DNA of 64,000 nucleotides, taken from Azoarcus sp. DD4 (GTDB lineage: Bacteria; Pseudomonadota; Gammaproteobacteria; Burkholderiales; Rhodocyclaceae). The stretch is from contig NZ_CP022958.1 of assembly GCF_006496635.1 (NCBI RefSeq), positions 2,294,001-2,358,000 on the forward strand. The letters run 5' to 3'. The position numbers and the translations under genes are program-made. Shown piece by piece: positions 1 through 8,513 of this stretch; the stretch's first letter is position 1; each line of letters starts with the position of its first letter. Under the pieces are notes generated by a model, which was given only the letters and a program-made list of their open reading frames with translations, was not told the origin of the DNA and did no database searches.

Positions 1-186
1 GCGCGGGTGGGGGCCGGCCGCGGCACTGATGACGAGGCCGGTCGCGTTTGGTGCGGCGCTGAAGATTTCACCGCCCGCTTCCTTCTGCCACGGCCGGCGT
101 TGAGCGTGGACGTACATATGCGCGAGGACTTGTTCGGTAAACAGGACGTAGCGCGTGGAGTCAGGGTAGAAGAAGATCCGTATCAC
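1..186 (-). CDS. cap3: Cap3-like JAB/MPN deconjugase of CBASS, 3' end outside the window
   Basis: Only the first 62 codons are present; the gene runs off the left edge. It starts at a GTG whose last bases form the TGA stop of the upstream cap2 remnant (GTGA overlap), as expected for translationally coupled CBASS genes. The visible protein has the segment EAGGEIFSAAP, which fits the start of a JAB/MPN metalloprotease fold where the conserved glutamate lies in GGE. In type II CBASS, Cap3 cleaves the conjugate that Cap2 makes on the CD-NTase. The metal-binding His-x-His region would lie outside the window, so the call rests on this short motif and on gene order. Because cap2 upstream is broken, expression may be reduced by polarity. 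Confidence 0.72.
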   Translation of the reverse strand, partial: MIRIFFYPDSTRYVLFTEQVLAHMYVHAQRRPWQKEAGGEIFSAAPNATGLVISAAAGPHPR

Positions 187-1554
187 GGGAAGGGTCGGGT
201 CAAAATGAGACCCTCGTGAGGGGCCGCCGGCAGTGCCCAGTCCCGAAGTGCCAGGCCGGGCCAGTGCTTGTCAAGGAAATGTTGGCCTCGCACCCAACTC
301 ACCACTTGGGCCGTTGCCGAGCCGTCGGTGCCGTCGATCAGGTCCAGGGCGTTCTCGGTGACGAGAGCGACCGCATGGGCTGCCGCTGCCGCCGTATAGG
401 TCTGGAACCGGCTGCTGCAGCCAGGCTCCCGACGAATCACCTCGTCTGGCCAGGACACCGCTTCGAGATCGTTCAGAGGATCCCTACTACCCTGGATCCA
501 CGGCGTCTGCGGCGGAAGAGGGCACGCGTGGGCAGCCGCGGCATATGGCTCCATCCAACCGATCAGCAGCGGACAAGGATGCTCGTGTCGGGCTTGGTCA
601 ACGTACCAGCGCACATCCGGCTCGCCGGTGAGATCGAGGACGACGTCCACGCCGGACAGAGCGTGTTTCTTCAGCCAGCTTTCCACGGTCATCGCGTGAG
701 GAGTAACGACCGTGGCGGGGTATCCGAGATTGACGCGCCGGGCAGCGGCGCCGGCCTTTCTCTTACCGATCGATTCAGCACCCAACAGGTGCCGTCCGAT
801 GTTCGCTGGCGAAAGATCGTCGGCGTCCACCACTGTGATAAAGCCGACCCCGGCCTTGGCTAGATGGTCGATTACCGGACTGCCAAGAGCACCGGCGCCG
901 AGAACAAGGACGCGCTTACCCTGACGATCCGCCACTTCAGGATGCTGGTCACGCCCCACTGTCCAATGCGGATCGAGGCGGACTGCGCTGAGCGGCAAGG
1001 GCCTGCTGAGGGGCGGATACGTTTTCTTGCGCTTGCCGTCATCCACGACAGTCGGCGGGCCGCCTGGGAGCAGGTACGCGAAGGCGGCCTCGGAACTGCG
1101 CAGCAAGACCACCCGATGAATGCGGCGGCCACGCCGACTGGTGGCGGAACGGAACATCTCGTACTCAGCGGGCTTGAGGCGTCCTCCGAGGATCAGATCC
1201 AGGTCGGATGCGGTCCGTGGCCACGTACTTGGGGTGAGGGCGTGTGAAATGGGGATGTCGGCCACCAGAACGCCGATGTGCTGGCTTGCCCCCTTGCCCA
1301 TGGACTGGATCAATCGATTGGTGATGGGTAACTGTTCATCGGCTGCGATGACGATCCGCTCGGGTAAGAGGAGCAGGCCCTGTCTGACGATGGCCTGAGC
1401 GGGGCATGGATCGAGCGTCCAGACGGCCCGGACTGGATCGCTGTGGGAAAGGGACTGGGCAACCTCGATTGCCCAGTAGTTGAGGGCCTCTGCAGCGAAA
1501 TCGCCATCCAGGCCGCCAGCCAACCAGGGTGCCAGGAAATGCTCCTGGTAGGCC
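183..1554 (-). pseudogene. cap2: cap2 3' fragment: E1 (ThiF-like) domain, cut off from its 5' part by IS4 insertion
   Basis: This fragment holds the end of the E2 region and the whole E1 adenylation domain of a Cap2 protein. A Rossmann motif VLGAGALGSP is followed by VDADDLSPANIGRHLLG, typical of ThiF/E1 proteins. PGCSSRFQTYTAA has the placing expected for the E1 catalytic cysteine. Cap2 conjugates the C-terminus of the CD-NTase to a target and primes it for signalling. The reading frame is intact from the insertion site to the stop, but its natural start is on the far side of the IS element. A TTG at 1523 could at most give an E1-only product. Removing the IS and one target copy would restore a frame of about 562 residues. 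Confidence 0.9.
1545..1554. repeat. IS4 target-site duplication, left copy
   Basis: CTGGTAGGCC occurs here and again at 2971-2980, immediately outside the two ends of the insertion sequence. The two copies are identical, which indicates a direct and recent insertion with no later rearrangement. Confidence 0.93.
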
Positions 1555-2970
1555 CAATGCCGTTTAGTTTAGCCTGCCGCGCGGCCCGGGCGCGCCCTCG
1601 ACTTCATGCCGGATGGTATAATTGCATGCGTAAAGTACTGATAAACAAGGATAAATCATGATGTTGTACTTGCAAGTTCTATGCCAGTTTGACCGATCTG
1701 TTGCGCCGTACGCTCACTGACCGCGACTTCATCGATGCCCACCGCCAACGCCCGCAGGACTTCACCCAGCAGCGCGCGCTGCCCTTCGCGACCGTGGTGA
1801 CCTGGCTGCTGCTCAACTTCCAATGTTCCATGCGGCAGGCGCTGCAGCGCCTGCTCGACGATCTTTCCGGCGGCAAGCAGAGCGCCGTCACCAAGGGCGC
1901 GCTCACGCAGGCACGCGCGAAGCTGAAGCCTTCGGCGCTGGTCGCGCTCAACGCGTCGATCGTGCGCCACGCCGAACAGGGCGGGCGGCTCGCACGCTGG
2001 ATGGGGCATCGGCTGCTCGCCGTCGATGGTTCGAGCCTGCGACTGCATGCCTTTCCAGAGCTGGCGAAGGCGTTTGGCGGCTTGCGCCACGACAGCGGAC
2101 TGCGGCCGCTCGCGCGGGTGTCGTTCGCCTTCGATGTGTTGAACCGCATCGTCGTCAGCGCCGCGTGCGCGCCGTGGAAACAGGGCGAGCGGGCGTTGTT
2201 CGCGCAGCAGCTCGAGGCGATCGGGCCCGACGATGTGATGCTGTTCGACCGCGGCTATCCGGCGCTGTGGCTGTTTGCGCTGGTGCGCTCGCGCGGGGCG
2301 CACTTTTGCGCGCGCATCGATGCGGGCCTGTGGTCGCGCGCCTTCGACCTGCTTCTGAACGGCACCCGCGAGCTGTGCTACGTGGCGCGCCTCTCCGAGC
2401 GGGCGCGCCGCGTGTGCGGCGAGTTCGGCGTCGAGTATGCGAGCCTGCGCCTGCGCATCGTGCGGGTGCGCCTCGCTACCGGCGAGCACGAGTACCTGGT
2501 CACGTCGCTGTGTGACGCCGAGCGCTACCCGCTGCATCTGTTCGCCGATCTCTACGCGCGCCGCTGGGCCGTCGAGGAGGGCTACAAGCAGTTGAAGTGC
2601 CGGCTCACCGCCGAGAACTTCTCCGGCAAGAGCGCCCTTGCGGTCGAGCAGGATTTCCATGCGCGCGTGCTCCTGATGAATCTGACCAATCTGTTCGTCC
2701 TCGAGGCCGACCGGCGCATCGACAAGCACTGCGCCCATCGCCAGCATCGCTATCAGGCCAACCGACACTATGCGCTCGCGCAGGTGCGCCGATGGCTGCC
2801 GCGCCTGCTGCTCGGGCGCGCCACCGTCGCCCTCGTCGCGACGATTCTGCGGCGCCTCAGTTCCGAGCCCGAAGCGGTGCGACCCGACCGAAGCTATCCG
2901 CGCGAACCCAGGCCACTGCAGCGCGGATATCCGTTTGCCTACAAGGCAGTGGCTTAACTAAACGGCATTG
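1555..2970 (+). mobile_element. Complete IS4-family insertion sequence (1416 bp)
   Basis: The element is bounded by terminal inverted repeats: the left end reads CAATGCCGTTTAGTTTAGCC and the right end, on the other strand, CAATGCCGTTTAGTTAAGCC (19 of 20 match). It is flanked by a 10-bp direct duplication of CBASS gene sequence. One transposase gene fills it, on the strand opposite to the CBASS operon. It interrupts cap2 in the E2 part. Intact ends, intact transposase and perfect duplication suggest it is young and probably still mobile. Confidence 0.95.
1689..2957 (+). CDS. IS4-family DDE transposase
   Basis: The 422-residue protein carries the three acidic catalytic sites of IS4 transposases: D in AVDGSSLRL, D in LFDRGYPA, and the Y-(2)-R-(3)-E-(6)-K signature in YARRWAVEEGYKQLK. 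The start used is a TTG because the in-frame codons just upstream contain no ATG or GTG before a TGA stop; the start is therefore uncertain. The gene fills the space between the inverted repeats, and its stop is 13 bases from the right end. It catalyses cut-and-paste movement of this element. Confidence 0.93.
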   Translation: MTDLLRRTLTDRDFIDAHRQRPQDFTQQRALPFATVVTWLLLNFQCSMRQALQRLLDDLSGGKQSAVTKGALTQARAKLKPSALVALNASIVRHAEQGGRLARWMGHRLLAVDGSSLRLHAFPELAKAFGGLRHDSGLRPLARVSFAFDVLNRIVVSAACAPWKQGERALFAQQLEAIGPDDVMLFDRGYPALWLFALVRSRGAHFCARIDAGLWSRAFDLLLNGTRELCYVARLSERARRVCGEFGVEYASLRLRIVRVRLATGEHEYLVTSLCDAERYPLHLFADLYARRWAVEEGYKQLKCRLTAENFSGKSALAVEQDFHARVLLMNLTNLFVLEADRRIDKHCAHRQHRYQANRHYALAQVRRWLPRLLLGRATVALVATILRRLSSEPEAVRPDRSYPREPRPLQRGYPFAYKAVA

Positions 2971-3297
2971 CTGGTAGGCCTGCAGAAGGAGAAGAATTCT
3001 GTCTTCGGGCGAATGCCCCGAGCCCGGGCCTGGGTCTCCGTCGGTGCATAGGACGCCAGCTTGGTCGAGGTGCGGAACACGCAGCACTGCGTCGGGAGAG
3101 AGAACGATTTCGGCCCGAGCATGCTCAGGAAAACCCTTTGGCAACCGCAGCTCTGCCCACCCGAATGCTCTGCCCGGCGGAAACGCCGGCAGTCTTAACC
3201 GATAGGCTGTTGCGCCGCGGTCACGGCTCAGGGCGGACGGTAGCAAGTCCGGGAAGTGCTGGTGGACACTGGTTAGGTCCAGATTTGCAAGACTCAC
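2971..3297 (-). pseudogene. cap2: cap2 5' fragment: E2-like domain, ended by IS4 insertion
   Basis: This is the N-terminal part of the split Cap2. It begins 9 bases after the CD-NTase stop. The segment VPHLDQAGVLCTDGDP has the position and surroundings of the E2 active-site cysteine of bacterial E2-E1 fusions. Translation runs to LLLLQAYQ at the insertion point and then into IS sequence. In the reconstructed gene the next residues are EHFLAPWLAGGLDGD, continuous in frame with the E1 fragment. The IS is in the opposite orientation, so read-through gives a truncated E2 with a short foreign tail. Confidence 0.9.
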
Positions 3298-3306
3298 ACG
3301 ACGGCC

Positions 3307-4590
3307 TTATGCCAACCCTCGTCCGGGACGAGTCGGCGGCGGCGCGGGATAACGGGCAGACGACAGACCTGTACCGTCAGTCGTGGGCGCCGGAATGCCG
3401 AACACTTCACGGACGCGCGTGGATATCTCCTGCGGCTCGGTCAAGGCCAGGATCGTCTTCAGATCCGCGGACAGGGCCTTGCACCATGCGACAAACGCCC
3501 TATATCGAGTCCCACCGTCGTGATTCCACTTTTCAGCAAAGTTCTCGCCCTCAACGGTCGCGTTATCTACCCGGTACTGGTCTTCGAGTTTCAGGACAAG
3601 GTGGGGCAAGAGGGAGGCGAGATCGTCGAGCAATTCCACCGGATGAGCGTAGACGCGGCCGAGGTCGGCGAGACCCTCGTAGCAACTGGTCAGCAGGGTC
3701 ACGATGATGATTGAGATCGGCTTGGCCTCGCCTGCAATGATGCCCCGTCGCACGCACATGTCTCGATGGCGCTTGAAAAGGCGGATGGCAACCCGCAGCG
3801 TATCGGTAATCTCCACTGCCTGCTCTAGCACAGGCGCGACCTCCGCCTTCGCCTCACGTAGTACTGCAGTTTCCAACGAGACTTGACGGATCAGGGGCCG
3901 CTTGGCCGTGTCATCGATCCACTTGGTCATGCCTGCGGGGTTCGATGTTTTCCAGCGTTCGGTCGGCGTGTCCACGACTGCCAAGGCGGTTGCTCGGTAT
4001 GCGAAAGCTGCCCGGTACCGGGGCGCCATCGACTCCATGGTGTACTGGGGCACGTTGTTCAGCGGCACGGACGGGGTGAACTCGAGATAGAACGGCCGGT
4101 TGGGGAACGGAATGTTCCAGCAGCGTTTCTTCGCTTCTGCCTCGAGCTCCTCAAGGGCGTCCCCGACCGACTGAAAGAAACCCATCGGGTCTTGCGCTGC
4201 GACGCGGGAGATATCGACCTGGCAGACGGCATCGATGTCGAACTTCTCACCGCCGAAAGGGGAGCGGATAAGGGTTTGCGTGCTGGCGGAGCCTTGAGGC
4301 AGGATTCTGATGGTGTCATTCGGCCAGTCCAGCTTCGCGACCAAGAGTCCCGCCACCTCCCTATAGGCCTCGGCCGCGGCGGCGATTTCTTCCGGGCGCA
4401 CCGTGATGTGGAGGTTGGCGTCATTCAGTGCCCGAGCCCAAGGACTGTAGGCCAACAGTAGATCTCGCTCCGCGGAACGGGTCAGGCCGTCGTTCCGCAA
4501 AGCGGCAATCGATTCGAGGGACTCGGTAAGGCGGGCAGGACGGGTCCGCTCGGCTTGAAGGACCAGATCGGCGCTTTTCGTGAGGGTCAT
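3307..4590 (-). CDS. CD-NTase (cGAS/DncV-like nucleotidyltransferase) of CBASS
   Basis: A 427-residue signal synthase expected to make a cyclic oligonucleotide on phage infection, which then activates the SAVED effector encoded 13 bases upstream. The nucleotidyltransferase signature is visible: GSASTQT at about residues 100-106 and FDIDAV with D118 and D120 as metal-binding acids. The third acidic position appears to be E170 in YLEFTPSVP rather than the usual aspartate. Two OAS-like helical regions follow. It is followed after 9 bases by cap2, giving the type II order effector, synthase, cap2, cap3. I cannot assign the clade or the nucleotide product from sequence alone. Confidence 0.88.
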   Translation of the reverse strand: MTLTKSADLVLQAERTRPARLTESLESIAALRNDGLTRSAERDLLLAYSPWARALNDANLHITVRPEEIAAAAEAYREVAGLLVAKLDWPNDTIRILPQGSASTQTLIRSPFGGEKFDIDAVCQVDISRVAAQDPMGFFQSVGDALEELEAEAKKRCWNIPFPNRPFYLEFTPSVPLNNVPQYTMESMAPRYRAAFAYRATALAVVDTPTERWKTSNPAGMTKWIDDTAKRPLIRQVSLETAVLREAKAEVAPVLEQAVEITDTLRVAIRLFKRHRDMCVRRGIIAGEAKPISIIIVTLLTSCYEGLADLGRVYAHPVELLDDLASLLPHLVLKLEDQYRVDNATVEGENFAEKWNHDGGTRYRAFVAWCKALSADLKTILALTEPQEISTRVREVFGIPAPTTDGTGLSSARYPAPPPTRPGRGLA

Positions 4591-4603
4591 GGCGTCAGGC
4601 TCT

Positions 4604-6196
4604 TTATCGAAGGGAGATGGAGAAGGGCCGCTCCCTATCGAGAGCCGACACGTCGTGGCCTGTGATGGAGAAGGCCGGAACGAATGGATATTCGCGGCCG
4701 GCGCGGTCGTAGAGGATGTATTCGGGATGGTGGCCAGGCTGGAGCATCTGGCCGAAACGAAACACCGTGCTGGCCGGACTGATGGCGATCAGATGAACCT
4801 TGCGGGCCCGCATCACGTCTTGCACGTGGTTAATCGTCCGTCGGGCGACCTGCATGAACTGGTCTAGGTCGTCCGGATGTGCAATGCAGTCGGAATCAGG
4901 ACTCGGCGTCGTGATACGAAGCCACGGCAGGCGTCCGACGGCCAAATCCGGTTGCAGCGCCGGCGGTATGGCGTCCTCGTCGATCGCAGCGCTGAGTTCG
5001 ATGGTGATGAGGACCTCGGAAGCACGCGCCTGGGGCATAGTGCTTACGCTGAAAGTGCCGACGGGCTTGGGGGCGACGTCGGGATTCCACGCCCACGTGC
5101 GACGGCTCCTGCTGTACTGGAAGACTTGGATGGCTTGGGCTTCGCCCATGATGCGGCCTGCCAGCACCATCGTCGGGATATGGTGGAGCGGGAAGACGGC
5201 GAGATTCTCCGTGAGTGCGCCACTTGCGCCGTTGAATCCGGCGACCAGTTGGCGGATATCCCCTTCGTGGTCCCGGAGGTACTGGGACCAGAACCCCGGC
5301 GTGTTGCGATCGTCACGTGGAGCCTTACGGCGCACATAGTGGATAACCCCTGGCAGCATGGCGCAACCGGTTGCCAGAATGGCGTCGATCAGCTCGGAGT
5401 CATGAAAGTAGGTCGGGACGTGGGCCAGATTGGCATGCAGCGTTGCCGCGCGGGTGCGCGGGAATGCCAGAGAGCCCAGGTAGTTCCGCACCATGTCGCG
5501 GTGGGTCCGGCGCATCTCGTACAGGGTGTGGGGTATGTAGTCGTCCGGGGCAAAGGAGTCGATCAAGCGGTGATGCGCATCGCACATCAGCATGATGTTC
5601 TCCGGGTTGTTTGCGAGCCGGTGGGAGTCCTGCTGGTTGCCGCGCGGTCCCTGAGGATCGGACGCGATGATGTGAGCCAGATATCCAATCCTGGCGGTCC
5701 GGGTCCAAAGGGGGATCTCGGTCAGGTCTTCCCCGCATCCCGCGAACATGCATCGACCACCAGCATCAGCCCAGACCTTCTGCGCTGTCTTGTCGGTGAT
5801 CTCCGGCCCTCGACCGGCGGTCCTGCCAAGCAGCCCATCGCGCGTAGCAATGAGGGCATCCACGGCTGGTTTCGACGACACCTGGGAATACGTCCAGCTC
5901 GGATCGGCTACGTGAGCATCCTGTAGGGTCTGAAGCGGTAGTTCCAGGTATTGGAGCAGACCTTGGGCTACCAGCTTCTTCAGGCACTTCTTCGCCTCGC
6001 CTTCGGGATCGGCCGGATGCAGGGAGTGGTCTGGCCCATCGAGATCCACAACCTTGCACAGGAAGCCGCTGTGGATATAGGCGACGTGGTGTCGAGAGGC
6101 GAGGCGAGCTTCCAGCCAAGCCACTAGGTCCTGATCGTTGAGATAGTCGGTGGAAGGGGTAACGCCGGGTGCGGGCGCATGGGGGCTGGTAGCCAT
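4604..6196 (-). CDS. cap5: CBASS effector: HNH endonuclease-SAVED protein (Cap5-like) with N-terminal extension
   Basis: A 530-residue protein. Residues about 140-215 form an HNH nuclease: C149 and C154 in CMFAGC, H175 in LAHI, GPRG, then PENIMLMC with C205, and H208-H209. The remaining C-terminal half is consistent with a SAVED domain that binds the cyclic nucleotide and triggers DNA cutting by oligomerisation. Cap5 proteins are usually near 400 residues; here about 130 residues precede the nuclease. That extension has alternating helices and strands (YLNDQDLVAWLEARL, KKCLKKLVAQGLLQYLEL) resembling a winged helix, which is my inference. First gene of the operon; the start is the first ATG. 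Confidence 0.85.
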   Translation of the reverse strand: MATSPHAPAPGVTPSTDYLNDQDLVAWLEARLASRHHVAYIHSGFLCKVVDLDGPDHSLHPADPEGEAKKCLKKLVAQGLLQYLELPLQTLQDAHVADPSWTYSQVSSKPAVDALIATRDGLLGRTAGRGPEITDKTAQKVWADAGGRCMFAGCGEDLTEIPLWTRTARIGYLAHIIASDPQGPRGNQQDSHRLANNPENIMLMCDAHHRLIDSFAPDDYIPHTLYEMRRTHRDMVRNYLGSLAFPRTRAATLHANLAHVPTYFHDSELIDAILATGCAMLPGVIHYVRRKAPRDDRNTPGFWSQYLRDHEGDIRQLVAGFNGASGALTENLAVFPLHHIPTMVLAGRIMGEAQAIQVFQYSRSRRTWAWNPDVAPKPVGTFSVSTMPQARASEVLITIELSAAIDEDAIPPALQPDLAVGRLPWLRITTPSPDSDCIAHPDDLDQFMQVARRTINHVQDVMRARKVHLIAISPASTVFRFGQMLQPGHHPEYILYDRAGREYPFVPAFSITGHDVSALDRERPFSISLR

Positions 6197-6477
6197 AGTG
6201 TTCGGCGTTCTTCTTCGTTGGCAGCTGCCTACGTGGGGGCGAGAAATCCCGTTTCAACCCCATGGAATCCCGATGCTCATGACGAACCGCTTCCGACTTG
6301 GTGGAGAGAAGTGACTTCGAGCATCGCGCATCGCAGCGCGGTGAGGGTCTGATGCCGGACGATCAGTTCTTGATCTGAGCGGCAGTTCTACACAGGATCG
6401 GTGCCACGTTCAGCGAGCAGTCATTCAACCTCTGGCGATGAAACGCCCCCGGAGTGGGGGCTGGGAATGTGGGACCG
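6197..6477. other. Intergenic region upstream of the CBASS operon
   Basis: 281 bases between the DUF3085 stop and the cap5 start, both genes on the minus strand. It should contain the CBASS promoter. A GC-rich hairpin lies near the DUF3085 end. I see no convincing gene and no clear -35/-10 pair. Confidence 0.5.
6445..6461 (-). terminator. Possible terminator hairpin after the DUF3085 gene
   Basis: GCCCCC, a 5-base loop and GGGGGC form a 6-bp stem 17 bases past the DUF3085 stop. It is followed on the minus strand by GTTTC, a weak U run, so intrinsic termination is only moderately supported. It would separate the ICE backbone genes from the CBASS cargo. Confidence 0.4.
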
Positions 6478-6843
6478 TCAGTTGCCGTTCGGCGTTGGGG
6501 CTACGGCCTGCAACGATAGGTGTGTCGAGGTGGCGGACACTTCGAGGTCGTTCGCGCTGTGCAGGATGAGCGCAAAGACACCGTCGCGCGGATCGAATAA
6601 CTCGCGGAAATCGTCACCACCAAGCTCGGTGCGCGCCAATTTCCACCAGTCATCGAATGCGTCGACATCCGGATTGCAGCCGACGGCGTAGGCGATGAGC
6701 TTCTGGCGCCCATCGGGCCTGCGCTCGCCACGCTCGGCCAGGAAATACACGCCCTGATCCTTGACCAGGACGACGCGACATTGGTTGAGCACCGCTTCGA
6801 GGAGCACGGGGCGCAGCTCGGTACCTTTGAATCGAACAGACAT
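6478..6843 (-). CDS. DUF3085-family ICE accessory protein
   Basis: A 121-residue soluble protein of the DUF3085 type found next to topB in ICEclc/PAGI-2-like elements. The conserved middle reads VLVKDQGVYFLAERGERRPDG and IAYAVGCNPDVDAFDDWW. I chose ATG at 6843 (MSVRFKGTELRP) over an upstream in-frame start because a GGAG lies 7 bases before it and the conserved protein begins here. Function is unknown. The leader carries an 11-bp hairpin. Confidence 0.8.
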   Translation of the reverse strand: MSVRFKGTELRPVLLEAVLNQCRVVLVKDQGVYFLAERGERRPDGRQKLIAYAVGCNPDVDAFDDWWKLARTELGGDDFRELFDPRDGVFALILHSANDLEVSATSTHLSLQAVAPTPNGN

Positions 6844-6868
6844 GTGATCTCCGGGAAAAGAAATGAAG

Positions 6869-6895
6869 GGCCTCCCGTCGAGAGGACGGGAGGCC
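6869..6895 (-). promoter_or_regulatory. Perfect hairpin in the leader of the DUF3085 gene
   Basis: GGCCTCCCGTC and GACGGGAGGCC form an 11-bp perfect stem with a 5-base loop, 26 bases before the start codon. The loop-proximal arms (CTCCC/GGGAG) recur in two other leaders of this gene group. There is no T run, so a role in mRNA stability or translation is more likely than termination. Confidence 0.55.
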
Positions 6896-6904
6896 GCGTG
6901 GGGA

Positions 6905-7702
6905 TCAGTGCTGAGCAGACTTACGGCCGGACAGGCATTGCACACGGATGCGCCGCCAGTTCCCGTCGTCGATCAACCGTTCCAGCGACTCGCCGAGCGC
7001 ATCGAAGAACACCTTATCGACCCGCTCGACGAGTTCGCCGTCACGGTGCAGTTCCACCGCGTACAGGTCGAGCCCGCGTTCGTACAGGACAGTGACGCGC
7101 CCCTCGAACTTCGCCGTGGCCACCGTGAAGCCAATGGCCGGCGGTGTCGCGATGATGTCGCCGGGCAACGGATCGACCCACGTGAAATCCCGCGCGCCGG
7201 CATCCACCATGAGGTGCGCGATGCGCCGGAAACCATCGGGCGCAGGCAACTGCTCCATCTGCTGGATCAGCTCCTGCAGCTCGGGACAGCGGGGCTCGGG
7301 GATCGGCAGCTTCGCCGGCGCGGAACCGAGCACGAGCGTCTTCACCGTGTAGGGCTGGCCGTCGGCGGTGAACTCGGTGCGTTCCTCGGGCGTATCCGCG
7401 CGCAGACCGTCGAAGCGGTGTCGGGCGTAGGGTTCGACGTGCACCTTGGTGCCTTCGTCGGGCACCTCAGTCACGAGCGCCCGGTCGAGCACCGCGAACT
7501 CGGCTCGCCCGGTCTTGACGACGATGGCCTCGTCGGTCCTGGCGATGACCTTGCCCTCGAACGGCTTGGGATCGATGTGGAAGCCCAGCGTGGAAACCTT
7601 GGGCTGGCCGTCGAAGATGTTGAACTTGAAGGTGTGGACGTTGGAAGGCACGTGACCGCGAACGAGCAACGGCATTTGTGCGCGGATGGATTGGGTGTCC
7701 AT
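6905..7702 (-). CDS. Conserved ICE accessory protein, function unknown
   Basis: A 265-residue soluble protein with no signal peptide or membrane segment. Beta-rich patterns alternate (VHTFKFNIFDGQPKVSTLGFHID; GKVIARTDEAIVVKTGRAEFAVLD). I recognise it only as part of the block of small genes following topB in ICEclc-type elements. The ATG has AAGGAG 6 bases upstream, a good ribosome binding site. Its leader holds the hairpin at 7724-7758. It may act on nucleic acid or conjugation, but nothing in the sequence proves this. Confidence 0.75.
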   Translation of the reverse strand: MDTQSIRAQMPLLVRGHVPSNVHTFKFNIFDGQPKVSTLGFHIDPKPFEGKVIARTDEAIVVKTGRAEFAVLDRALVTEVPDEGTKVHVEPYARHRFDGLRADTPEERTEFTADGQPYTVKTLVLGSAPAKLPIPEPRCPELQELIQQMEQLPAPDGFRRIAHLMVDAGARDFTWVDPLPGDIIATPPAIGFTVATAKFEGRVTVLYERGLDLYAVELHRDGELVERVDKVFFDALGESLERLIDDGNWRRIRVQCLSGRKSAQH

Positions 7703-7723
7703 GGGAAACTCCTTGTGGTGACC

Positions 7724-7758
7724 AAGGGACTCCCGCCCGCAAGGGAGGTATGTCCCTT
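7724..7758 (-). promoter_or_regulatory. Bulged hairpin in the leader of the 265-residue ICE protein
   Basis: On the transcribed strand AAGGGAC pairs with GTCCCTT and, inside it, CTCCC pairs with GGGAG across an 8-base loop, with a 4-base bulge on one side. It ends 22 bases before the start codon. It shares the CTCCC/GGGAG arms with the other two leader hairpins. Confidence 0.5.
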
Positions 7759-7823
7759 GATGGTGAGGTGGATGGACGCGGCATGCGCCCGGCGGAAGAA
7801 GCGACCAGCGCGGTGAACGGGGC

Positions 7824-8216
7824 TCACCAGCCGCTGTAGTTCAGCACCAGATCGGCGATGACCTTGCGGCGCTCCAGATCGAGACCGCCCAGATCGGAAA
7901 GCCCCTCGAACCCGCAACGCTTGAGCATCGCGCCGCCCTCGCGGGCGTTGTAGAAGCTCACCATCGCGGACAGGAACATGCGCTGGCCGCCGCTGAGGAC
8001 GTCCAGGGCGTCGTTGAGCAACAGCACCTTGGGGCGTAGATCCCACTTCGTGGTGGCACGCCGCAGGCCTTCGGGCGTGCCGTCGCCGAACCATTCGGGG
8101 CCGGCGATTTCCGCACCGCGCTTCCATGCTTCGAAGAAGGCCCGCGGTGCTTCGGCGAAATGCCGTTCTTCCGCGGCGATCTGATCAAGTACGTCCTGGG
8201 GCAAAGACTGGTTCAT
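7824..8216 (-). CDS. Conserved ICE accessory protein, function unknown
   Basis: 130 residues, mostly predicted helical, with no cysteine cluster, signal peptide or membrane segment. It contains RPKVLLLNDALDVLSGGQRMFLSAMVSFYN. The start codon follows an AGGAG 9 bases upstream. It sits 24 bases downstream of the 83-residue gene, consistent with one operon. I recognise the family only by its position in ICEclc-like elements. Confidence 0.7.
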   Translation of the reverse strand: MNQSLPQDVLDQIAAEERHFAEAPRAFFEAWKRGAEIAGPEWFGDGTPEGLRRATTKWDLRPKVLLLNDALDVLSGGQRMFLSAMVSFYNAREGGAMLKRCGFEGLSDLGGLDLERRKVIADLVLNYSGW

Positions 8217-8240
8217 GAAATGGCTCCTGGTAAGTGGAAG

Positions 8241-8492
8241 TCAGGGGTGGATGCGTTGCTGCCAGCGGCCTGTTGCAAGGGCGTGGTCGGCGGCGTGCTG
8301 CGAGCGGAAGTACTCGACGGATTCGCGGGACACCGGGCCGTTTTCATCGGCGGTGCCGAGGTAGTGGCCGGCGGCGCTGCGGCGCACCTGCAGAGGCGGG
8401 CGCTTGCCGGTGTAGGCCAAGGCCAGAAAGTCAATGGCTTCGGCACGGGCCTGTGCAGCCCTCAGCGGCGCCGATGCGAATGCAAGGGACAT
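8241..8492 (-). CDS. Small ICE protein, function unknown
   Basis: 83 residues beginning MSLAFASAPLRAAQARAEAIDFLALAYTGKRPP. The ATG at 8492 is preceded by CAGGAGAG, which decides the start. Further upstream in-frame codons lie in the hairpin-rich leader and are unlikely to be translated. The C-terminal half (VSRESVEYFRSQHAADHALATGRW) is helical. First gene of the post-topB small-gene block. Confidence 0.65.
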   Translation of the reverse strand: MSLAFASAPLRAAQARAEAIDFLALAYTGKRPPLQVRRSAAGHYLGTADENGPVSRESVEYFRSQHAADHALATGRWQQRIHP

Positions 8493-8513
8493 GGGGCTCT
8501 CCTGGTTGAAGGA

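Noticed and set aside
1656..2768. A 370-codon minus-strand frame inside the IS4 element
   Set aside because: It is antisense to the transposase with its intact DDE and YREK motifs and has no recognisable domain.
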